NCBI RefSeq assembly: GCF_009733815.1 | Contig: NZ_WNXY01000005.1 | Span: 124,001 to 188,000, forward strand | DNA from: Pseudactinotalea suaedae | GTDB lineage: Bacteria; Actinomycetota; Actinomycetes; Actinomycetales; Beutenbergiaceae | Direction: 5' to 3' | DNA length: 64,000 nt | Shown: positions 18,820 through 27,239 of the stretch, one piece after another | Numbering within the stretch: position 1 is the first letter of the stretch | Layout: every line of letters begins with the position of its first letter | Notes under the pieces: model-generated | The model's input: only the letters and a program-made list of their open reading frames with translations | The model's database searches: none | What the model was told of the DNA's origin: nothing | Made by a program: the position numbers and the translations under genes

Positions 18820-21081
18820 TTACCAGCTGCTGGCCGCCCAGTACTGCAGGTCCTGCACGTAGGGCCGAGCGACGACCTCGTGGGGCGACACGAGGGCGGC
18901 CACCTCGGCGCCGCCACGGTCGACGGTCACCGAGGCGGTCCCGAGCTCGAGCGGGACCGTGTGGGCAGAGACACCAGCAGGTGCCTCGAACCGCGTCACG
19001 GTGCCTCCGACGGTCACCTCGACCGTCGCCGGCGCGGTGAGCCAGACGAGCGCTTCCACGGTGTCACGCGGGGCGGTGGAGGTCCCGCCGAGCGTGGGCG
19101 CGCCCATGAGGTTGTGCGAGAACGACGGCCGGGCGTCGACGAACTGCGTGCGGTGGGTCAGCACCACCTCATCGCTCGTGATGGCCGGCGGCGAACCCGT
19201 GTGGTACCACGACACGTAGTAGCGCATCAGGTCGAGGAACGCGGTGCCGTGCGCCATCGAGGGGGCTACCTGGGTCGACTCGCTGTAGTCGTTCCACGTC
19301 ACGATCTGCACGTAGTCGGCACCCTGCGTGATCGCCCGCTCCCACTGTGCTCGGACACCTGCGGTGTTCGAGGCCTCGGCCCAGCGCGCGTCCTTGTAGC
19401 GGATGTCCTGAACCGCTACCGGCTCCATCCACGTACGGTCGAGCGCAGCGGCGCGCGCGGCGTAGTCGGGGCGCGTCAGCGCACCGTGCTCGGTCCGGGT
19501 GCCCCAGTTGCTGAATCCGTCAGCGATCGGGGCGAACGAGCGCATGTTGGCGTCACTGGCGTCCAGGAAGAGGGCCTGGAAGGTGATCGGCAGGCCGTGC
19601 TTGCTCTCGAGCGAGGCGATGACCTGCTTCCACCAGCTCACCGGCTTGCCCTCGGCCTTGAAGGACGACAGGAGATACTCGCCGTCCTCCTCCTGGTAGG
19701 CGGAGTCGTACTCGTAGAGCTGGCTGAGCAGAGCCGCTACCGACTCCGGCGAACCGTCGGAGAAGGTTGCAGTGGCGTCCACCATGGGCACGACGTAGAA
19801 GTCTCCGACCTGGTCCGCTGCTTCCATCACCTGAAGAGCGGCGGTCCAGTTCCTGCCCGAGCTGCTCAGCAGGTCCAGGGTCCAGCCGTCGATGCCGGCC
19901 GACTGCGCCTGCTCGATCTCGGTGACGAAGTTCGCCACCTCCCAGTCACCCTTGGAAGCACCAGGAGACAGCGGGCGGTCCCGCAGCAGGCCACCCCACT
20001 CGGCGAACTTGCCGTTCTCACCGGAGGGGTCGAGGTAGTTGCGCGCGTAGTAGTCCGAGTCGGCAGGCTTGTTGTCCAACGAGAGCGGGTACGGCGTGAA
20101 GTAGTGCGCGAACACCAGGGGACCCCCGTCGGGACGGGGCGCCGGCTCCGGCTCGCTGGGGGCGCCAGGCGCGGGCGCAGGCTCCGGCTCCGGTTCGCCG
20201 GGGGTGACCGGCTCGGGGTCGGGCTGAGTGGGCGTCACAGGAGCCGGCTCGGGCTCGGTCGGAACCACCGGCTCCGGCTCGGGCTCAGGTGTCGGCGCGG
20301 GCACGGAGGGCGTGACGGGCGCTGGGGCCGCCGCCGGCGTGAGCGAGAGCTCCAGGCGCGGTGCATCGGCGCCGTGGCGCTCCAGCAGCAGCCTGATGTA
20401 GCGCTGCACGAACTCCAGACGAAGTCCGAACGTGCCGTCGGTCGAGATCGCCTCGACGTCGACCGGGATCCTCAGCTCTGCACCGGGTTGCGGTGCGGGG
20501 CTGGGCTCAGAGACGGCCGGCCCCGTGCGCTCGGGCTGATTCGATCGGGTGAGGGTCGAGGAGCTCCAGTCGGCGGAGGTCGGGTAGACGACGACGCCCG
20601 GCTGGGTGGCGGTCGTCGAGCGAACGCGCAGGACCAGGGTCGCGGAGGTGACGGCATGACCTTCGAGGGACTGACCGTCGAACTTCAGGTAGGTCCGGTC
20701 CTGACCGGCTGTGACGCTGAGGCCGTTGATCCGCTGGGGCGTGTCGGGTGCCCGGCTCGTCGTCCAGCCGGCATCGGCCGCTCTCAGGGTGGCGCTCGGG
20801 GCGTCCGCGGCGGCGGTCGTCGCGGTGACCGCGGTCCTGGCTGCGGGTGTGGAGGCCTGCGCAGCCGAGAAGGTCGACACGACGAGGGCTGCCACAAGAG
20901 TGCAGACCAGCGTGACGATCCTGCTGGGCAACGACCGGGAGAGGGCGGCGTACCGGGTGGTCGTCGCTCGGTGGGCTGGGGGCCTCGGGGGCGCAGGAGG
21001 GTGCGTCCGGATGGGGCTCACAAGGGGGCTCGCATTCTGTCGAGTTGATGCGTGCGCCGTCCCCGCGCGGCAATCCATCAT
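18820..21081 (-). CDS. Secreted GH71-like alpha-1,3-glucanase with DNRLRE-like N-terminus
   Basis: Up to 753 residues. A signal peptide ends near A-A-Q-A-S (about residue 75 from the first ATG). Next is a DNRLRE-like beta module (about 100-240) and a P/E/T-rich linker (about 250-320). The catalytic domain opens G-P-L-V-F-A-H-Y-F and includes G-I-D-G-W-T-L-D and T-W-N-D-Y-S-E-S, patterns of glycoside hydrolase family 71 (endo-alpha-1,3-glucanases). It may trim or release an alpha-linked glucan or modify the locus's own polymer. The start is uncertain: ATGATG at 21081, or GTG 21021, as neither has a good ribosome-binding site. It is on the same strand as the flippase operon but separated by 92 bases with its own putative promoter. 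Confidence 0.82.
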   Translation of the reverse strand: MMDCRAGTAHASTRQNASPLVSPIRTHPPAPPRPPAHRATTTRYAALSRSLPSRIVTLVCTLVAALVVSTFSAAQASTPAARTAVTATTAAADAPSATLRAADAGWTTSRAPDTPQRINGLSVTAGQDRTYLKFDGQSLEGHAVTSATLVLRVRSTTATQPGVVVYPTSADWSSSTLTRSNQPERTGPAVSEPSPAPQPGAELRIPVDVEAISTDGTFGLRLEFVQRYIRLLLERHGADAPRLELSLTPAAAPAPVTPSVPAPTPEPEPEPVVPTEPEPAPVTPTQPDPEPVTPGEPEPEPAPAPGAPSEPEPAPRPDGGPLVFAHYFTPYPLSLDNKPADSDYYARNYLDPSGENGKFAEWGGLLRDRPLSPGASKGDWEVANFVTEIEQAQSAGIDGWTLDLLSSSGRNWTAALQVMEAADQVGDFYVVPMVDATATFSDGSPESVAALLSQLYEYDSAYQEEDGEYLLSSFKAEGKPVSWWKQVIASLESKHGLPITFQALFLDASDANMRSFAPIADGFSNWGTRTEHGALTRPDYAARAAALDRTWMEPVAVQDIRYKDARWAEASNTAGVRAQWERAITQGADYVQIVTWNDYSESTQVAPSMAHGTAFLDLMRYYVSWYHTGSPPAITSDEVVLTHRTQFVDARPSFSHNLMGAPTLGGTSTAPRDTVEALVWLTAPATVEVTVGGTVTRFEAPAGVSAHTVPLELGTASVTVDRGGAEVAALVSPHEVVARPYVQDLQYWAASSW
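20125..20335 (-). repeat. Pro/Glu-rich linker repeat in the GH71-like gene
   Basis: A low-complexity coding repeat (units such as P-E-P-E-P and P-V-T-P) joins the N-terminal module to the catalytic domain. A similar P-E-P-D linker occurs in giant protein 2 (about 32065-32130). Such linkers are typical of secreted carbohydrate-active enzymes. Confidence 0.75.
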
Positions 21082-21091
21082 CTGTCGATGA

Positions 21092-21127
21092 AAGGCCGAC
21101 TATATAACGAATCAGTAACGTGTGGAA
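21092..21127 (-). promoter_or_regulatory. AT-rich putative promoter of the GH71-like gene
   Basis: An unusually AT-rich patch lies in the 92-base gap. On the minus strand it reads TATAGT (21104-21099), a near-consensus -10, with a poor -35 (TTCCAC, 21127-21122) 17 bases upstream. It would place the RNA start about ten bases before ATG 21081. Inferred from sequence only. Confidence 0.4.
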
Positions 21128-21173
21128 GCAGCGTTCGGCGATGTCTCATCCGCCGCCGATGGCGCACGCGCGC

Positions 21174-22379
21174 TCAGGGTTGCGCTCGCCGTGCGCGACG
21201 CTCCCACACGCCGCCGATCAGCACCGACAACGCGACTGCCGCGGCGAAACCCCATGCCGCTCCGGTTGTCGAGATCATGACCGCCAGCAGCAGCGGGAGC
21301 ACCAGTGTCAACGCGGCGAGCGTGCCTCGCATCGCCGTCGACGCCGTGTGGCGGGCGCGTGCGCGAAAGTGCGCGAGCAGCACGGTGTACGCGATCATCG
21401 CGACGCCTTGAACCGCGTACGGCCACCGCAGCTCCGCGGCTGCGGTCCAGGTCTCCCCGAGGACCAGGACACCCCAGGAGTCGGGAAGGAGCAGCACCGC
21501 TGCACCCCACCCGACGCCGAGCGCCCCGAGGATCAGGGTCGTCTCGCGCAGACGCGCCCGGTACCGCCGCGGCTCCTCGGCGCGGACCAGCTCGGGAACG
21601 ACGGCGATCCGGACGGCGTTGAACGCTGTGTTGAGCGGCGAGAAGAGCAGCGACGCCCCGCGGAGGGCGGCGACACCCGCCACACCGATCGGCCCGGTCA
21701 GCACGAACCACACGACGGTGTTGGAGAGGTTGAGGCTGGCGTACTCACCCGAGAACCGGATCGCGATGTCACGGTTCTGTGCCAGCCATCGGACGCCGTG
21801 TACGGGCCGAGCCACCAGGCGAGCTCGGATCAGGGCCACCGTTGCCGCGACCCCGCCGCCGAGGACCCAGACCGCCACCAGGAGCCACGCATCGGCGTCG
21901 GTGGTGACGAGCCACACCATGACGGGCACCGCAGCGAGGACCCAGACGACGTCCGAGACCAAGGCGTCCCCGGAGCGCTTGCGAGCGATCAGCACGTAGC
22001 GCGCGATGTCCTGCGCGAAGATGATCGGACCCGCGGCCAGGAGCGCGATCCACACGCGGACGTCCCCACCGGCGACGACACCACAGACGCCGAGCACCAG
22101 TGCCGCGAGAGCGCCGACGCTCACCGACACGCCCGCTGCCGCGTCGTCGACCCCGCGCGGCCGCGTCCCGACGCCCGAGAACCGCACCAGCAGCACCTCG
22201 CCCACGAGCGAGCGCTGGAAGCCGAGGAAGAACAGCAGGACCACGTATCCGAGGCTGAACCGCCCGAACTCCTCCGGCGTGGTCACGTTGGCGACGAGCG
22301 TGACCAGTGCGAAGTTGGAGAGGCTGGAGACGACCTGGTCGAGGATCGTGACGTAACGAGAGTGGGCGAAGCCCCGCAT
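21174..22379 (-). CDS. Polysaccharide flippase (Wzx-like)
   Basis: A 401-residue integral membrane protein with about 12 hydrophobic segments and the N-terminal pattern of oligosaccharide flippases (S-R-Y-V-T-I-L-D-Q-V-V-S-S-L-S-N-F). It probably flips lipid-linked repeat units to the outside. The frame is open 400 bases upstream, but ATG 22379 overlapping the preceding stop (TGATG) gives the proper family N-terminus; an adjacent GTG at 22382 is an alternative. It is the fourth gene of a tightly coupled minus-strand operon. Confidence 0.85.
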   Translation of the reverse strand: MRGFAHSRYVTILDQVVSSLSNFALVTLVANVTTPEEFGRFSLGYVVLLFFLGFQRSLVGEVLLVRFSGVGTRPRGVDDAAAGVSVSVGALAALVLGVCGVVAGGDVRVWIALLAAGPIIFAQDIARYVLIARKRSGDALVSDVVWVLAAVPVMVWLVTTDADAWLLVAVWVLGGGVAATVALIRARLVARPVHGVRWLAQNRDIAIRFSGEYASLNLSNTVVWFVLTGPIGVAGVAALRGASLLFSPLNTAFNAVRIAVVPELVRAEEPRRYRARLRETTLILGALGVGWGAAVLLLPDSWGVLVLGETWTAAAELRWPYAVQGVAMIAYTVLLAHFRARARHTASTAMRGTLAALTLVLPLLLAVMISTTGAAWGFAAAVALSVLIGGVWERRARRAQP

Positions 22380-23122
22380 CACGATGTCGCGGCGCGCGCG
22401 GCGGCGTCCTCGCGCCGCAGCGTGCGATACCACTTCGTCAGCAGCATGGTGGTGGTGCCGAGCTTGGCCAGCGTGGCCAGCGCGTAGACGACCACGAAGA
22501 CGCCCGTGAACGGCACGAGCAGATACATCCAGCAGATCACGCCGTAGTCGACGGGAAGCATCAGCGCGGACCGCAGCCGGGATCGGCCGGTGACCGTGGT
22601 GCTGGCCGCCGTCGTCGTCAGCTTCTCGAAGAGGCCGCCCGCGAAGAACGTCGCGGACGCCGCCACCACGAAGAGTGTGCAGAGCGCGAACGCGAGGGGC
22701 GGCTCCACCACATCGGTGCGCAGCAGGTACGCCAGTGTGGCGATGTGCAGCAGCACGATCCGGATGCCGTCGATCACGTGGTCGAGCCACTCACCCGAGG
22801 CTGAGCCGCCCCCGCGCAGCCGAGCCAGCTGGCCGTCAGCGGAGTCGAAGAAGAACCCGATGACGAGACCGAGACCCACCAGGAAGCCCCAGGCCGCGCC
22901 GTCGGCCCAGAGGAACAGCGCGAGGATGCCGGCGAACGTCAGCGCGGCGCCGATCATGGTGAGGTGGTTGGGCGTGGTCCCGCGGGGTGCGGCTGCCGCG
23001 ATGACGCGACCGACGGGGCGGTTCACCGCGAGCGTGTAGAGCGGGACCCCGGTCTTGCGCTTCTGCGCGTCTCTCAGGTGCCGGAAGCGATCTCCGAACG
23101 TGCCCAGCGCGGCGTCCGTCAT
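22379..23122 (-). CDS. CDP-alcohol phosphotransferase family protein
   Basis: A 247-residue membrane enzyme with the complete CDP-OH-P signature D-x2-D-G-x2-A-R-x8-G-x3-D-x3-D (D-S-A-D-G-Q-L-A-R ... G-E-W-L-D-H-V-I-D). The family transfers a phospho-alcohol from or to CDP-activated substrates in the membrane. Its place in the polysaccharide operon, with a TagD-like cytidylyltransferase in the same locus, suggests it decorates the polymer or its lipid carrier rather than making housekeeping phospholipid, but that is inference. It overlaps both neighbours (ATGA upstream, TGATG downstream). Confidence 0.88.
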   Translation of the reverse strand: MTDAALGTFGDRFRHLRDAQKRKTGVPLYTLAVNRPVGRVIAAAAPRGTTPNHLTMIGAALTFAGILALFLWADGAAWGFLVGLGLVIGFFFDSADGQLARLRGGGSASGEWLDHVIDGIRIVLLHIATLAYLLRTDVVEPPLAFALCTLFVVAASATFFAGGLFEKLTTTAASTTVTGRSRLRSALMLPVDYGVICWMYLLVPFTGVFVVVYALATLAKLGTTTMLLTKWYRTLRREDAAARAATS

Positions 23123-24273
23123 TCAGCCAGTCCTCCACTCTCGGTGCCGGGCCGGTCTCCGAGAGCCCTGCCGGAATAGTAGTGCTCCAGGAGATCGCCG
23201 ACGTGCCCCACTGAGAAGGCTGACTCGATGGCGCGACGTCCACGCCGACCGAGCGCTCGGCGCTCCTCGTCGTCGGCCAGCAGCGTCCCGAGCGTCGTGG
23301 CCAGGGCGGCACCGTCGTCGCCGCCGGGTGCTTCGGGGAAGGCGGCGACGGCGTCACCCAGACGGTCGGCGATGTGACAGGTCGCGGAGATGACGGTGGG
23401 CGTCCCGGTCGACAGGGACTCGAGCACCGACATGGGGAACGGTTCCTGAAGGCTCGGCAGGACGTAGAGGTCCGCGCGCGCGATGCGGTCACGACCCGTG
23501 CCGGGCGGCACCGATCCCTCGTAGCGCACGCGCTCGCCCAGGCCCCACGCGGTGATCAGGCGCGTGAGCTCGGGCAGGTCGCCCTCGTCCGGCCCGACCA
23601 CCACGAAGTCGGCGTCGACGCCCTCCGACAGCAGGCGGCGCGCCGCAGCCGCGAACAGGAGCACGCGCTTGCGTGGCTGCAGGCGCGCAAGGAAGAGCAC
23701 CTCCGGGCGGGCGCGATCCTCGCGGGGCGCCACCTCGGGGAGCGAGACACCGTTGGGCAGGTCGAGGATCCGCGTACGCGGCTCGACCGCGAGCAGACGT
23801 TCGCGGTCGACATCCGTCAACGAGAACGTGCCCGCGGCGGCGGCCAGCGTCGGGCGGACGACGAGATCGCTCACCCGCCCCTGCGGTCGCCGGTCGGGCT
23901 TGACCATGCCGTGCGGCTGCAGGAACAGGAGCGGCTTGTCGGCCCCGCGCAACGCGTACGCCACCGGCGTGGTGATGAGGTCACGCGCGAGATGCACGTG
24001 CACGACGTCGAAGTCCCCGCGGCGGCGGAGCAGCTGGCGCCGAAGGCCGGGCGCCACCAGGCCGCTGAATCCCATCGGCAGGAGCTGTCGCGTCTCGAAC
24101 AGGTGCACGTCGACGCCGGGCAGCTCCAGGGACACCTGTCCGTCCCACCCTGCGAAGACCTCGACCCGGTGGCCGCGGCGAGCCAGCTCCGTCGTCTGCT
24201 CCGAGAGCACGGCCACAGGTCCACCGAAGGCTCCGTCGGCGCTGATGTAGGTGAGGACGTGCGCGATCCTCAT
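23119..24273 (-). CDS. GT4-family glycosyltransferase
   Basis: A 384-residue GT-B fold retaining glycosyltransferase. The N-domain begins M-R-I-A-H-V-L-T-Y-I-S with a G-G-P-V-A-V loop; the C-domain has F-L-A-R-L-Q-P-R-K-R and the donor-binding segment L-P-S-L-Q-E-P-F-P-M-S-V-L-E-S-L (EX7E-like). ATG 24273 overlaps the stop of the acetyltransferase gene (ATGA). It probably adds one sugar of the repeat unit. Donor and linkage cannot be read from sequence. Confidence 0.9.
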   Translation of the reverse strand: MRIAHVLTYISADGAFGGPVAVLSEQTTELARRGHRVEVFAGWDGQVSLELPGVDVHLFETRQLLPMGFSGLVAPGLRRQLLRRRGDFDVVHVHLARDLITTPVAYALRGADKPLLFLQPHGMVKPDRRPQGRVSDLVVRPTLAAAAGTFSLTDVDRERLLAVEPRTRILDLPNGVSLPEVAPREDRARPEVLFLARLQPRKRVLLFAAAARRLLSEGVDADFVVVGPDEGDLPELTRLITAWGLGERVRYEGSVPPGTGRDRIARADLYVLPSLQEPFPMSVLESLSTGTPTVISATCHIADRLGDAVAAFPEAPGGDDGAALATTLGTLLADDEERRALGRRGRRAIESAFSVGHVGDLLEHYYSGRALGDRPGTESGGLAE

Positions 24274-24836
24274 TCGTCGTCGGTTTCGAATCGCTGGCCG
24301 ACGACGATCGCGGCCGGCGAGGAGACGATGGCGTTGGCCGGGATCTTGCCCCGCACGACCGTCAGGGGCGAGATCACGGCTGACCGGCCGATGTGCGCAC
24401 CACCCAGCACCACGCACCTCGACGTGAGCCACACGCCGTCCTCGATGACGATGGGGTTCGTCACCAGTGCCATGTCGGTCCGGAACGCGTGAGCACCCGT
24501 CGTGAGATACGTCTCCTGGGACACCGACACGTCGCTGCCGATCGTGATGCGGTCCCGGTTGTGGAACCAGACCCCGTCACCGATCCAGCACCGGTCACCG
24601 ATCTCGAGGTTCCAGGGAGACTTCACGCGCAGCCGTGGCCGCATGATGACGCCGCGACCGATCTTCGCCCCGTAGCGCCGCAACGCCCACACGCGCAGAC
24701 GCGAGCTGATCTGCAGGCGGTTGGACACCAGGAGCAGCTCGACCAGGGACCAGCTGAAGGTCACCCACGCCGGTCTCCGGAGCGGCTCGGGCGCGCCCGG
24801 TGCCTGGGAGAGATCGATGACCCGGATCGCTGGCAT
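24270..24836 (-). CDS. WcaF-like acetyltransferase (left-handed beta-helix)
   Basis: A 188-residue hexapeptide-repeat O-acetyltransferase resembling WcaF of colanic-acid synthesis. Hexapeptide turns run from about residue 60 (I-G-R-G-V-I, I-G-D-R-C-W-I-G-D-G) with the catalytic-type histidine in T-T-G-A-H. ATG 24836 is set by AAAGGAGC immediately upstream; the longer open frame lacks similarity. It likely acetylates the repeat unit and is the first gene of the five-gene minus operon, divergent from gmd. Confidence 0.87.
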   Translation of the reverse strand: MPAIRVIDLSQAPGAPEPLRRPAWVTFSWSLVELLLVSNRLQISSRLRVWALRRYGAKIGRGVIMRPRLRVKSPWNLEIGDRCWIGDGVWFHNRDRITIGSDVSVSQETYLTTGAHAFRTDMALVTNPIVIEDGVWLTSRCVVLGGAHIGRSAVISPLTVVRGKIPANAIVSSPAAIVVGQRFETDDE

Positions 24837-24844
24837 GCTCCTTT

Positions 24845-24859
24845 GTACCGTGGTGGTAC
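24845..24859. promoter_or_regulatory. GTACC/GGTAC inverted repeat abutting the wcaF-like ribosome-binding site
   Basis: GTACC-GTGGT-GGTAC lies directly before the AAAGGAG site of the minus-strand acetyltransferase gene, in the 214-base divergent region shared with gmd. It could be an operator or a small RNA hairpin limiting translation. Confidence 0.4.
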
Positions 24860-25050
24860 CTCGGACGCTAGCGGGCGCGCTCGGCCACCTGTTGGTCCGG
24901 TCTCCGAGCAGGACGGCCGGCCGGCGCGTGATTCGCAGGGAGGCCCGATAGGCTGCGCCCTGCAGGGACACAGGTTCTTCGTGCGTGCGGACTCGTAGGA
25001 GCGCGTGCTGCGCTGCGCCTGCGGTCAGGGGCACCCGAGAGGAATGACAC

Positions 25051-26079
25051 GTGAAGCGGGCTTTCATCACCGGTATCACCGGGCAGGACGGTTCTTATCT
25101 GGCGGAGCTGCTTCTCGGAAAGGGATACGAGGTCCATGGTCTGATCCGCCGAGCGTCGACCTTCAACACCTCGCGGATCGATCACCTGTACGTGGACCCG
25201 CACGAGCCCGAAGCGCGTCTGTACCTGCACTACGGCGACCTCAGCGACGGCGCCCGGCTGGCCACGCTCCTCGCCGAGATCAACCCTGACGAGGTGTACA
25301 ACCTCGCGGCGCAGTCGCACGTGCGTGTCTCCTTCGACGAGCCCGAGCACACGGCCGACACGACCGGTACCGGCACCATCCGCGTCCTCGAGGCCGTGCG
25401 TGCCTCGAAGATCGAGACGCGCTACTACCAGGCATCGTCGTCCGAGCTGTACGGTGCGACGCCGCCGCCGCAGAACGAGGAGACGGCCTTCTACCCGCGT
25501 TCGCCCTATGCGGCGGCCAAGCTCTACAGCTTCTGGATCACCAAGAACTACCGCGAGGCCTACGACCTCTTCGCGGTGAACGGGATCCTCTTCAACCACG
25601 AGTCGCCACGGCGCGGCGAGACGTTCGTGACGCGCAAGATCACGCGTGCGGTCGCCGCCATCAAGGCCGGACGACAGGACCACGTCTACATGGGCAACCT
25701 CGATGCCGTCCGCGACTGGGGCTACGCGGCCGAGTACGTCGAGGGCATGTGGCGCATGCTGCAGGCGGACACGCCCGACGACTACGTCCTCGCGACCGGC
25801 GTGGGCACCTCGGTGCGGGAGTTCCTCGTGACCGCCTTCGAGCACGCGGGGCTGAACTGGGAGGACCACGTCCGGTTCGACGAGCGCTACCTGCGGCCCA
25901 CCGAGGTTGACGCCCTGATCGGTGATCCCAGCAAGGCCGAGGCCGAGCTCGGGTGGAAGGCCAAGGTGCATCCGCTGGACCTGGCTCGCCTGATGGTCGA
26001 CGCCGACATCGAGGCGCTGCAGCACGCAGGCCAGCCGTGGATCGACCGGGTTCCGCTGGAGGGTTGGCCGCTTCGATGA
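25051..26079 (+). CDS. gmd: GDP-mannose 4,6-dehydratase
   Basis: Converts GDP-D-mannose to GDP-4-keto-6-deoxymannose, the first step to GDP-L-fucose. The 342-residue SDR enzyme has the NADP-binding [10 protein letters not shown] (residues 8-17), the S-S-S-E-L-Y-G segment and catalytic Y-A-A-A-K. The GTG start at 25051 follows GAGAGGA by about seven bases. fcl overlaps its stop by four bases. Confidence 0.96.
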   Translation: MKRAFITGITGQDGSYLAELLLGKGYEVHGLIRRASTFNTSRIDHLYVDPHEPEARLYLHYGDLSDGARLATLLAEINPDEVYNLAAQSHVRVSFDEPEHTADTTGTGTIRVLEAVRASKIETRYYQASSSELYGATPPPQNEETAFYPRSPYAAAKLYSFWITKNYREAYDLFAVNGILFNHESPRRGETFVTRKITRAVAAIKAGRQDHVYMGNLDAVRDWGYAAEYVEGMWRMLQADTPDDYVLATGVGTSVREFLVTAFEHAGLNWEDHVRFDERYLRPTEVDALIGDPSKAEAELGWKAKVHPLDLARLMVDADIEALQHAGQPWIDRVPLEGWPLR

Positions 26080-27059
26080 CCGATGACCGCGACAAGGTCG
26101 AGTTCGCACCGGCTGCGCTCGACCGGACCGCACCCTTCTACGTCGCCGGGCACAGCGGCCTGGCCGGCAGCGCCGTGTGGCGAGCGCTCGAGGGCGCCGG
26201 CTTCACCCGGCTCGTCGGACGCCGATCCTCCGAGCTCGACCTGCGTGACCGCGACGCGGTGCTCACCTTCATGCGCGAGGCGAGGCCTCGCTACGTGGTG
26301 CTCGCGGCCGCCAAGGTCGGCGGGATCCTCGCGAACAGCACCTACCCGGTCGACTTCCTGAGCGAGAACCTTCGCATCCAGACGAACGTGATGGACGCCG
26401 CCCTGGAGGTCGGCGTCGAGCGTCTCGTCTTCCTCGGGTCGTCCTGCATCTATCCCAAGTTCGCCGAGCAGCCGATCCGGGAGGACAGCCTGCTCACCGG
26501 GCTCCTGGAGCCGACGAACGATGCGTACGCCATCGCGAAGATCGCGGGCATCATGCAGGTCCAGGCGGTCCGCCGGCAGTACGGGCTGCCGTGGATCTCG
26601 GCGATGCCGACGAACCTCTACGGCCCGAACGACAACTTCTCCCCGATGGGGTCGCACGTGCTCCCCGCGCTGATCCGCCGCTATGACGAGGCGGTGCGGA
26701 GCGGAGCCGAGACCGTGACGAACTGGGGGAGCGGCAACCCGCGTCGCGAGTTCATGCACGCCGACGATCTCGCCGCCGCGATCCTCCACCTGATGGAGCA
26801 CTACGACGGGCCCGAGCACGTCAACGTCGGGACGGGCTCGGACGTGACGATTCGCGAGATCGCGGAGGCCATCGCTGCGGCCGTCGGGTTCACGGGCGCG
26901 ACCGAGTGGGACACGAGCAAGCCGGACGGCACACCGCAGAAGCTTCTCGACGTCACCAAGCTCCGCCAGTCGGGCTGGGAGGCGACGATCGACCTGCCGG
27001 AAGGTCTCCGGCGCACCATCGACTGGTACCAGAGTCGAGGCGAAGCCGTCCGAGGCTGA
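26076..27059 (+). CDS. fcl: GDP-L-fucose synthase
   Basis: Performs the epimerisation and reduction that complete GDP-L-fucose. The 327-residue protein has the modified Rossmann motif G-H-S-G-L-A-G-S-A, the G-S-S-C-I-Y-P segment with the catalytic cysteine region, and Y-A-I-A-K. The start ATG 26076 overlaps the gmd stop; the longer frame lies inside gmd. The pair shows that the polymer, or another glycan, contains fucose or a derivative. Confidence 0.95.
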   Translation: MTDDRDKVEFAPAALDRTAPFYVAGHSGLAGSAVWRALEGAGFTRLVGRRSSELDLRDRDAVLTFMREARPRYVVLAAAKVGGILANSTYPVDFLSENLRIQTNVMDAALEVGVERLVFLGSSCIYPKFAEQPIREDSLLTGLLEPTNDAYAIAKIAGIMQVQAVRRQYGLPWISAMPTNLYGPNDNFSPMGSHVLPALIRRYDEAVRSGAETVTNWGSGNPRREFMHADDLAAAILHLMEHYDGPEHVNVGTGSDVTIREIAEAIAAAVGFTGATEWDTSKPDGTPQKLLDVTKLRQSGWEATIDLPEGLRRTIDWYQSRGEAVRG

Positions 27060-27097
27060 CTCCCTCGACACCACGGCTCACCCTGCGGCTGCCCGTT

Positions 27098-27116
27098 CTC
27101 ACCCCGTCGGGGTGAG
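27098..27116 (+). terminator. Hairpin after fcl
   Basis: CTCACCCC-GTC-GGGGTGAG, a perfect 8-bp stem 38 bases after the fcl stop. No T-run follows. It probably separates gmd-fcl from the giant gene downstream. Confidence 0.5.
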
Positions 27117-27171
27117 CGGCGCAACCGTAGTCACCCCCCAGATCGTCCGAGTGCTCGAAGCGCCAACAGTT

Positions 27172-27186
27172 GAATGGGCTCCATTC
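27172..27186. promoter_or_regulatory. GAATGG/CCATTC inverted repeat before giant gene 2
   Basis: GAATGG-GCT-CCATTC is a perfect 6-bp inverted repeat 53 bases upstream of the preferred start at 27240. A single CCATTC half-site also lies at 11911-11916 before the sugar transferase. A shared regulator is possible but unproven. Confidence 0.3.
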
Positions 27187-27239
27187 GGCCGGTCCGTCGG
27201 ACGCGGCTATGGGTGAGTAAAGGTCGGGGTGCAGTCGCG

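Noticed and set aside
18736-21048. 770-residue plus-strand frame opposite the GH71-like gene
   Set aside because: The minus strand encodes a coherent signal peptide, linker and catalytic domain; the plus frame has none and starts inside a terminator hairpin.
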